Source of the DNA: Sipunculus nudus
Taxonomy: Eukaryota; Annelida; Sipuncula; Golfingiida; Sipunculidae
Direction of reading: 5' to 3'
Assembly (NCBI GenBank): GCA_026874595.1
Contig: CM049307.1
Span: 94,898,330-94,962,329 of the forward strand
Length of the DNA: 64,000 bases
Shown here: piece by piece, positions 36,201 to 47,522 of the stretch
Layout of the letters: each line of letters starts with the position of its first letter
Numbering within the stretch: the stretch's first letter is position 1
Program-made: the position numbers and the translations under genes
The notes under the pieces: generated by a model
Told to the model about the DNA's origin: nothing
What the model saw: the letters and a program-made list of their open reading frames with translations, nothing else
Databases searched by the model: none

Positions 36201-39200
36201 TAGAAAATAAAACCTTTTATTTTAGGCGAGCGTTTGACTAGATTTTTGATATGCACTTTTATTTGTAAACCATTTTATACACCCTGTGTTAATTGTTTTA
36301 TGCTCTGTATCTTGTATGTAATGTGATCATAACAAAAGCAAGGTTTTGCTCTCAGGTACTTTTTCCAGAGCTCAGTTCGGGCGGGCGAATTTTTATTTTA
36401 TTATTTTTTTAACCATTTTTTGGTATGTTTCGATGAAATGTCATATGCTCAGGGAAAGGCCTAATAATAAAAGAATTGCATCGATGCATATTTTGATACT
36501 TGTATAGCCCTGAGATGAACTAGCCATTTCATATACATAAAGATGTCTGTTCTTCTTCAGTCTAGGATAAGGAACCTGGTGGAGGTATGTAGGCTACGAC
36601 TGCATTTCTATAGTTTGAATCCATATTGGGTTCTTCTTCAATCTCACGGTTGACCAACACGGGCTACACGTGCACTTGAACAAAGTGCATTGCCCCTCAG
36701 AGCCGATGAATTTTACTGACCTCACTTGGACAAAAATCAATCGCCCCATGTCACAATGATATGTAGTCATTTGAATTACAAATTTACATTGGTGATCTAG
36801 ATTACCTTTAAAATTTAAAGGAGTATCCTAACCCTCTACCAAGTTTCACCCAATACCCCTCAATACTTCTTAAGTCAAGTTGCTAACATACAAACCAATT
36901 AACACGGGTTAGAATATATAACCTCGCCACCTGGCTAAGGTATAATAAAGAAATCAGGTTAAATATATTCTTTGCAGTCAGTGAGAATGATGCTTAAAGT
37001 CATTTAAATACTGCTGTGTTTTAAAGGTAATGTCTGCAATATAAACCCAATACTTTGTAAAATATAGTTGATATAATCAAACAAATACACGTCATAAAAA
37101 ACCTTAAACAGGTAAAGCCTGAATTAATAAAATAATAAATATGTTCATTAAGTAATTTATTCCTTTTAACTTGATCGAGTTTAAAGATAAACAGCGTAAT
37201 GAATCAATCTTTGGAAATTGTTTCTGATCAGTATATTTGTATTTTAGGTAGATATTCAAGATTTTCGTGAACACACTTTGTCAGCGACAATCGGCCATCC
37301 ACACTGTCCTCCTATGTCTTGAACAACCGCTGGCATTGATAATCATGTTTTAATAGTTATTTTTTATTAGTTCTAGGTAGTTATTTACATATGTCGCTTG
37401 AGCGCCAGTTTAAAAATAACAATGCGATGACTCCTTCCGTCCCGTAAGCTGTAGTCATTAAATACCTTTGTCCGTATTCCTCACGCTTCTAAAATTTTAA
37501 TCTTATGTTTATTGCCAGCTTTACTTAAATTCTCTAATATTCTGTAACTATCATTATTTTGTTATTTATATCATTATTTTCTGTTTAAGTATTAATAGCT
37601 TTTTATTTGGGGGAATATCAAATTTAATTTACATTTATAGGTGTTTTATACAGTACCATTGAAGTTATTCTTAACCTATTTAAGACAAATGTTTAAAACC
37701 TGGGAAATCTATGCAGCCCCGCATGTAGATCGGAAGTCAGTGTGGTTGATGATTAATGAACGCAGCTCGGCCAATATATCAAAAACAGAATTCTCAGCAT
37801 CGGCGTATGTTGCTGCACCCGTGAAAACCGCACAGAAAAAGGATATGGGGCATACCATCCGCATCTGTTAAGTGAAGGTATGAAGAGCCAGTAACACCTT
37901 TTCTGACAGACTGTTTGCTTTACAATTATGTCTAACGGTTGAACTGTCAGCATCCACACCGCGAGGTGTGAATATATACCCCGCAACAGCTGAGGAGGTC
38001 CTCACTGACTGCAGAGGTTCTCGTCTAATGAGCTTGTATTTGAGGTGGTGGTTATAGCAATATACCTACTCGCTTTGTCTTCAGTTTTCACACGCAGTGT
38101 GTAAAAAAAATTGTTCCGGAGGAAAATGGTTTCCTGTACCCATATTTCCGTCTTTAGAACGCCAGGGCTTCGTTTAATATTTATAGGCCTTGCTCCTTAG
38201 ACGCCTCTTGGATTGTGCATTGCTATAATATGAAATGCTCTTTCCATCTCAAGTCAATCTCTGATGCCTTAACCGAGAGCTATAAACTTACGATAACACT
38301 CTGAAACGTTGCATCGCATTCAGAAATACGATTTGAATATAATTCAACACAAGTTTTAAAATTTACTACAAAACAGCAATCTTCCATACAGTAGAACTGA
38401 TACAACCATAATTAGTGATGAAAAGAGCAGCTTGTATACATTGTAATTATTGAAGATTCTAGGCAGGGACATATGTCTGTTGAAGACATGTATCCGTGCC
38501 TCGTATTCCTGTACCCACATGGTATAACACAAACATATGTTAAATAAGATTTACAGCTCTGAAATTATAATACCATCGGTATATTTACCAATACACGTAT
38601 ATTTTTTTTTTCTATTTGCTCATTTCTCCTGAGTGATTTTAGTGAACAAGACTAACTGGCTTGACCTGTTTTGAGTTTCATCTCTTAATTCGTCATTAAG
38701 AATAATATTTATGTTAATATATTAATGCAGATTTAAAATTGTATTTGTGTACAATGTCATCTCTCTCGATTTTTATGTTGTTTTAATGTCCATAACGGTG
38801 AAAGAAGAAAAATATATCTTATATGTGCTAGAATGATAGTTATTCGTTTCGTTGAATCCTTCAGGGGATCAATATTTAATTCTGCTTCCAAATGTGTTAC
38901 TTTATTTGTTTGTACTAAAATTTGATGAGTGAAAATATACAAAAGTGTACTTGTGCTTTCATTCACACATTGGCGTTATATTCCTTGGTTTTCCCATGGA
39001 TATAGGTTAAATTTTTGAAGTGTTTCCTTTGATAAAATGTGGTATAAATATTGGTTTAATACACGGTAAATTGCTCGTACTCACTTGACTCTCTAATAAA
39101 GATTTTGGTACAATTGCAGGTGGAATAACAAAAGATAGGCGAGCTATTTAACAAACAAAGAATACTCTCAAAACATCTTCCCAATGTTAAACACATATCG

Positions 39201-42200
39201 TAGTTCAACGAAATGTGTGATTATATTTGCCATGAGTCATGTCATTTTTCCACACATATTAGCAATGTGTGTTCAGACCAAATGACTGCGTAACAGTATT
39301 AAATGTTCATTTAGCTTTTGAAGGCTAAATATATCATTTTCTTTTATGTGCCATGCCCCTTTAACATGAAATGAAAGTCAGGTGGTATAATTCACGGAAT
39401 CTTTGCTTTGATGGCGATCTTATAGTTTTATGATGGATATATAAGTTTATTTGGTTGGTGCGTTACCATTATATACCAAATGATGGACATGTTCCACAAT
39501 CAGAACAATTCCACTGTGGTAGTTATTCTGAGAATTATGTCTTTCTATCCACCGCAGAAATTTACTGTCGGACTTTGCTGGACATTAACCCCGGGTCATC
39601 GTTTTACGCATTATAAATTACAACGTACACATTTTACGCCCACTTATGATGGAATGCTAACCTGATATAAAATATATGTAAAATACATCTCATATATTTT
39701 ATAGAATACATATTTTAAATTCGGTATACATTTAGGTGCACTTTTTATTTTTTTAAGTAATACTTATATCCTGCATGTAACAATGACAAAATAGCCATTA
39801 TAACAAACGATGTTTTATGTACAGATATGATATAAAGATACCGAGTTATATACAAACATGTAGTAATGTTTGAAATTTTTGGAAATTTAAATTTCAGTAG
39901 TTTATATTTATTATTTTTTTATCTAACGATTTTTAATCTAATTGACCTTTGAGCATGTGCCATAAACATAACTGTAATATAAGATCACGCAGATTGTGTC
40001 GAATTACAGACAGGTGCAAATAAGGCTAATTAGCTCGGTCAGATTTTGTGGAAAGGTTGTCTCTGGTTTCGGTTACCTGTTGGGTTTAGAACAATTTCTG
40101 TTGGTGCGAAGGTGCATTCTTTTAAGACTCTGGCGGACGCCCGGTGCAGAGAGCTCCGCCTCCCGTGGAGTCTCTGGAAGCCACGTGTGGATTGTCGCAT
40201 GTTTCATTCATGTCAATTTCATGCCAGGTGCGACTGTAAAGCGCACCTGTGGTGTCACTTTCTGCTTGAGCAAATGGCACGCGGGTTATATACAAACAAA
40301 TCTATACGTGAGCACTGCCGTGGAAAACGACATTTCCCTAACTGTCATAATTTGTCTATAGATCTTGGCTATTCAAAACGTGTTTCGGCCCCTCGGGGAC
40401 ACCTGAAAATTCTTTCTGTGCATTCGGGTTGCGCCCGAATTTGCCGATCAGTTTGTTTTGGGAGGAGAAAAATTAGCGCTACATATTAGCACTAAACAAG
40501 CCTTGTTAAGTCCAGGGGACTGTGCATATTTAACTTGATATTATTATCTAAGATTAACAAAGGCATGGATGACAGATTGTGCCCAACGTGTATATTATAT
40601 TGGTTCCATATAAATACAGAGTACTTGCTTTTCTGCTACGGGTTGGAAACAGTTCTGCCTCCTTGCACGTGTGTTATAATAGGAGGTCGTTGGTTTGTTT
40701 GGTGCATGAGAATTTACTCTCAAACTTTCCTTTTTTTATAAGTTTGTTGGACCTCTATGAGCTAAAAATGAAAACATTTAAACAGTTAACCGGAACTTGT
40801 GCATAAGCTCGACATGCCAGTCTTAATAAAATAAACAGCACGGCAGCTAATTTTCTTGAGATCTTAGTTTTCAAGCTTTCCATTTAAATGCATCTGTCGA
40901 TGGCAGGTGCCAGCGAACCATCATTACACGCACCTGTTTTACAATTGATAAATGCTTGAGAATTATGCATTGCTGTATCTACTTTTTTTGTGGCAAATAA
41001 AAAAATATAACTACTCTATTTGATATTGCAGTGTTATACGGCATTCTAATGAATACATTAGGCAACAGAAAAGTAATGCCTTTTTCATGTCAACTTTCTT
41101 TTTATTTTGTAAACAATACATTTATTTTATATTTATTCAACAAGATGTTAAAACCTTCATGAAGCAAATATTTCTTACATAATACACTAAGTATATAATA
41201 AGTGAACATTTTCGCTGTGGATATGCTTATCAAATGTTTGATTTAAAAACAAGTTAGTTCTCAGAATACGTTTGATATACATTAGGTTAACGGTTTATAT
41301 TCACATTTATGACTTCCGTGCATAAGAGCTAAATTTATTTTACCTGAATACAATAATACTTAATTGTCGCAGTTTTGCATTTTGCCTATATGACGTCAAC
41401 TGATTGAAAAAAAATGGCTGGCAGTTCGGCCGATTCTTTTTTCGGTATGTCGGATATATTAGAAATATAATAATGATTGTTATTAAATTTTAATTAAATT
41501 TTAAGTAAAGTGAAGCGGTATAGTAAAGCGTTAGGAATGAAAGGTGTGTTGTATATATAGGACTCGAGCCCGGACAAGGTCTATAAAACCTGGACTCGTT
41601 TTCACTTTTTCAGGGACTCGCACCCGATGATTCTGGACACGGTCTGCCCTTGTACTCGGGGAATAAGTACTTCTGAAACCAGGCAAAATCAGAGTTCCAT
41701 CATGTATATTCTGACATTGAGACTCTCAGACAAATTATCAATTAACACAAAATTTGCATGTCACATAATATAAAAGAAGGAAATCTTTATGCATGGTACG
41801 GTAGGTCTGCGACAAAGAATTTTGTTGAAACCCAAAATTCACACAAATATTTCAAAATCATATTTTAGCTTTTTGTATAATAATTTTCATTGGATTCCGC
41901 ATTCCAATCGATCCGGACAAGCAGATTAGATCTTGGCAGTGAACCCGACTGCATGGGTAAGGCTCTGAATTTGGACTCGGATATTGTGAACTACAATTAC
42001 TTATAGTATCAAAAAGTTTACATTATAGCCTTAATGTTTATTAAAGTTTATTAAAGTAGTTGGTCGATGGGTGCACTTAGTAAAGGGTAGGCTATAGTCT
42101 TGCATGTGTATAACGCACTGACCACAACCTCCTGTACTTGGGGGCAGAATGGTGATTTCTTCCAGCTATTTCAACTGATATTTATGTAGCTCTGGTACAG

Positions 42201-43929
42201 AAAAAAAAATATAATGTAGATGTCTTAATGAAAGGAATCATTTTTTTTTTATATCTGTAAACCTATTCAGTTTCAACATCAGTGACATTGCTTGATATAA
42301 GACGAGGACATATACACAATAATAAAACACTGAAATACCTGTAATGAGAATAATAATATACTTCCCATCGGTATAAAAAATATATTTTTTACGTTAAATA
42401 TGCTCATGTTTGGAATGAGGTAGTCTTGGTTAAGCACAAGCTGAATTTCCATTTCTCTCAAATTTTCACACACCAACTTTCACGAGTTAATGATTCTATT
42501 GGAGTATCAAAATATTAATGGAACTTGTTTGATACCTTGTACACAAACTGAGAGACATATAATCTGAACTTATTTTATTTTAGTATGAGTCAAATTTGGA
42601 AATGATGCACGGGGTTTGCACAAAGCACGTGGCATATTCGCAAAATACAGCATTGGCATTTTACACCTTTTGCCATTTACGTTCAACTCGTTAGCGTGCG
42701 GTGCTGAAGTGATTTAAATGGCAGAAACATTATTTCATTCATCATGTAGCTGGTCATTTCTCAAAACACATGCTGTTATAGCGTGTTAGATATAATATAT
42801 AACTCAGAGCACCGGCGAATTGGTGACTCGTCGCGTCTGTATCAGCGAGGGACCCCCACACCTGGTGGCCATACTTGCACGCTTGGGCAGTCAAGCGAGG
42901 CTCGCTGGCAGGTGCCCGCTGCTTCGCGTTAAATTGCACACTATTGGAGTTGTTGCTCACACTGAATTACAAAATAATTAGACGTATTCTTAGGATGCCC
43001 ATATAATTATCGGAATGTGAACATGCTAAGTGAGAGATATTATCAAATTATTATCAGTAGTAAGTAATTATTATTACTTAAAGTTGATGTGCTACATTAC
43101 TTTGTTGATATACATTGCTTATATAAGGCAGAACTCGAACTTGTTTGAATAATAGATCGACTTATATGGTAAACAGTTTTAATATTTGAACGTGTTTTAA
43201 ATGTATCTGTATTTGGATATTAAAATATAACCATATACCGTTAGTTATAGTTTGAACCATGAGGTTAGAAAATGTTATTAAACGATGTGTATATGGAAAG
43301 ATGATTTTCTATAAACTCGTAAATTTTAATTAAACTAAAGGGCGGAGTAAAGCGTTGGTAACCCGATCTTAATTGGTCATTTATTAATTCGCAGTAAAAG
43401 TTTTAAATAAAGATTTTTATTGAACTGCCGCCCCTGATGGTTCTGTTGTCAAGTTATTACGGTGTTTATTTTGTTTATCCCTATTGTTTCTATTTTAAGT
43501 TGGTTGAAAAACCAGATAAAAAAAATCTTATTTTCATTTTCCACAACACTTTGAGGTCACAATACACACGTGATGGCATGTTTTATCCAAATCAATTGCA
43601 TACGTCTGCTTAAATGTTAACATGTATCACTGAGATTGAGGGCCTACACAAAGTGACTAGTCGTAAGACAGGGTTCGCGTGCTTGGTGTGAATTACCCTC
43701 ACTCGAGTTCTCGAGTACTTCTTTCAGTAATAGTTATATTGTATATCTATTAAAATGCCGACACAAAAAATTATATCAAACTTACCTGTAAAACTGGTGG
43801 AAATAAGCATTATTGCTGCACATATATAAAACACTGGTGGACAAAAAAATGTATTAAAGGTGGTGGCGTCAATTGACTCAGGTAGGGTAGGTCGGGGCAA
43901 CTTTTTTTATATTGAAATATCTCATTGTT

Positions 43930-43966
<37 letters not shown>

Positions 43967-46900
43967 ACATGTAAACCTTAATATATTTGAGATTTTACAA
44001 CCAATATATATACATATATTCCCGATCCCACCTCGTATTAACGCCTCTGATTAAAGGTTGCGTTTGTTAATTTCTTTCCTGTACATTTTTGTGTGAGCAT
44101 TTGATCTGTCTGTCATGAGTAATTACGATGAAATTTAGCGATCATTCAGGATTTAAAGTTAAAAGAAGACTCGGAGAGACTAATGTCGCGATAGTCATAT
44201 GCTTGGACACCCCATATATAAACACAGCATATCAAATCAGTAGTTAAACTTGATTATATAATGTTTTGATATTCGCAAAAAAAAATAATAAATAAAAATA
44301 ATGCTGTATTTTAATTTCAGTACCTCGGCAGCAGATGATGTTTTACTTCAACGTGTCCTACATCGCTGATACAGAATCTGTCCAACAGGCGGAGCTGCGG
44401 GTGTTCCAGCTGAGACCGAGACTGGCGGGAGCGTCCAGTATGTCTTCCAGACTGGGCCATTTTATCGAGGTCAGTTCAGGGTACGATATTTTTCATCTAA
44501 ACAGCCTTTTGAAAACAATCAAATTCTTATTCAAATACTTATCAATCTTAATGCAGCAGAATCGGCGAAACCATCTTGACAATGACCATATTCTTACCTG
44601 CTATAGCGTGTTGTTTTTTGATCGTATACATATTTCTGAAATGTTCATTTATTTTCATATGATATTTTTACACTTTAATTTTTTTTGCTTGCCGGAATCA
44701 AAGATTTCTGCAAGCATGTTTGACTGTCCCGTATGTCCGGATGTTTGTGGGTTTGTTTGTTTGTCCTAATATTCTACTGGCCATAGTTTTGCAGCAATAG
44801 CTTAAAAATTTATGGGTAATATGTATATCTATTAATCATAGAAGCCTGTGGTTTTTGGTTGTAATAGGTTAAAGGTCATGGTAATTAAAACACCTCAAAA
44901 TGTTTTTCTTCATATTTTTGTCTCAATTGTTCGTAGCCACTTCAACTATAGCTCATTTTAATCGTCATTCAATGGCCTTTTATTTCTATATAAAATGGCC
45001 TCGTTCTGCTGTTACTATGGTTACGTATCTTTGGGGAAATTTCATGAAATTTGAACATTTTTACCCTTATTTTTCTAACTTTGTCATTTTTAAAGCAAGA
45101 GAGATCCAATTTTTTTTTGCATCATGTAGAGTTTAATCAATTTAACGCGATCTTATTCAAGTCTCGCAAAATCTCGCATAATTTATCGTGAAACAAGATT
45201 TTTCGAGAATTTCATTAAATACGATCTACTGGTCCCATTTTCATATAAATTGTTTTGAAACTAATACATTTTATGTTAACTTAAATCTCGAAGCAAATTT
45301 TTAATTTTTCGAAAATGGTCACCAGGGGGCGTGGTACTACGCTCGTTACACAGCGCTTTAACTATAGGCCTCTTCCCCATATCGTAAGCGCTGTTTGTTA
45401 TGACCTCGTATCCTGAATTGCTACACCAGAGGGGAGCACTGTATTTTTGTCCAATCAGATGAGACCTTGTGCTGGAAGACACGGCCAAGCGAGGAATACA
45501 CGTAGCCAATCATGTTCATTTCGTTTTGAGTGACAGCTCATCGCCCCGGTAACCGTTTGAACAGGCCACAGGCTCAAAGAGAATTGCCCCAGATGTGGTT
45601 TGCTTAGGGCCTTGGGCACATAGGATGCCTGGCCGGTGAGTTGTAATTCAAACGAAACGTAACGACAAAGGCTGAGTGCACACCTCGGTGGCTTGTTTCA
45701 GTTCTGCAGACAACAGATACATGGCTACGCTAACACAGTCATAACGTCATAATCGAATCGGTCGATGATGCGAGAATACAGAGGGAGCAATTAAAATTCG
45801 ACCGTTAACCCTCAGCAAGCGGCGCTTGAAGCGCAGCTATGGGCGGAGCCAGGATGCCTGTCGAGTGTTTGTTTATTGGCATCTGGTTGGCAGCTTGTCA
45901 CATCATACGCACGTTTTTTTTTTCAGCGGACAACGAACCGCCATCTGGTGTCTAAATTTATCATAAACGGTCAAAGCTGGCAGCGTGAAAATCAGTTGCT
46001 TCTTTAGAAGCGCAAGATTCCCGCTGCCTCGGGGGCGTAGCGTGGTATATGAAACAATGTATAAAATCATATTTTCCTATATCTAAAAAAAATGTTTACC
46101 ATTCCACTATTTTTTTTGAATCATCTAAACCTAGGATCCTGCCAACAAATGGCCTTGTGCTATAGTTACCATGGTGACTTCTTTTTGGGTAAAATGTGAG
46201 AATCTGAAAATATGGAGTTTTTTTGTTTCTATCTCTTTCGGTTTTTATGCAAGAGAGGTCTAGCTTTTTGCGTAAGGTAGCCTTTTCTTAATTCTAAGTC
46301 TTGTCATATTTGTACCGTTTTTCGTCAAACGACATTAACAAGATTTCATTTTTCTCATTCATCAAGCCACAATTCTAGAGCAATCGTTCTGAAAGTTATA
46401 CAAGTAATGAGAAATTGGATGTCTTAGTAGTTTATAGTTTGGATTTGAGATTGGTCAAAGGGCAAGGTCAAGGTGATCGAAAAACCTCAAAATCTAATTT
46501 GCTCATAACTTTGTCAAAAAGTGTATTATCTGCACAGACTATAGCTAATTTTGTTCCTCTATGCATTTCAAATAAAAATTTCTAGTCAACTGTCATTCCA
46601 GTGATATCAGTCTGTCAGCATGTCTGTCTGTTCGTCCGTTTTCATCAAATTCGCCTCCCTGCTTGTTGTTTTGTCTGACATATGGTATTTTACTGGCCAC
46701 AAATTTCTAAACAATCGCTCAGAAAGTCATACAATTGTTAGAAAAGCGACAGTATGTTCTGTCTGTCTGTCTTATTTTACCTTCCGGCAAGCGCTCGACC
46801 TATGGTCGTTTAGTTTAAATTGTTTAACAGTTTGCTGTTATAAGCATCCAGTAACAGTAGGCCAGTATTAAACTACATGACAATACCTCAACACATATTT

Positions 46901-47452
46901 TAAATAAAAAAAAAAGAAAGACAACACAGTAGGGGGGATGGTAAACACTGTTAGATATTGTCATGCTGTTGAATATTAGTCAACTACAATGTGGATTATA
47001 CTGTTACTGGGTGCTTAAAATAATGTAGCTTGTAAAATATTTTTTATGTGTTACAAAAACATGTTGAAAAGTTAAAAAAAAATGTGTATAAAATCAGGAA
47101 AAAAATTTAAGGGGGCATTCCATTAAGCGTATGTAGGTAGGAATTGGACACATTATATTATCTTCAAATGATTTATTCGATTAAAACTTGTACAGCAGCA
47201 CGTTCCGCCCAGTCACTGTACCGATTAAAAAGAAAATAATACGCATGATAAGGGACATGTGGATTCAATCTTTGATGTCGGTGATTGACAGATGATTTTT
47301 AATAATGCATAGCTTTATTATATATACGCACACGATGTCGTGTGCGCATGCGCATAGAAGTACTGCACAGTCATAATTAGATATCTAGCTTTAACAAAAT
47401 CTATATAGAAATGCTTGAACACCAATATTTATTTATTCCTTTTGAATATTCC

Positions 47453-47522
<70 letters not shown>

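Larger units (their letters stand above)
30923..44320 (+). other. ADMP: ADMP intron 1 (13.4 kb)
   Basis: Bounded by GTAAGA and TTTCAG. It holds an (ATT)n tract (30955-30990), SINE-like pieces (33.1 and 33.9 kb), a (TA)n tract, a LINE tail (36.0 kb), a GC-richer island (39996-40490) and otherwise plain AT-rich DNA. No further exon of another gene was recognised on either strand. Confidence 0.8.

Noticed and set aside
40046-40489. 147-codon open frame in ADMP intron 1 with many cysteines, considered as a Pinhead-like exon
   Set aside because: No ordered cysteine pattern, no family match, an overlapping frame is also open, and no splice sites fit. Kept only as a GC-rich island.
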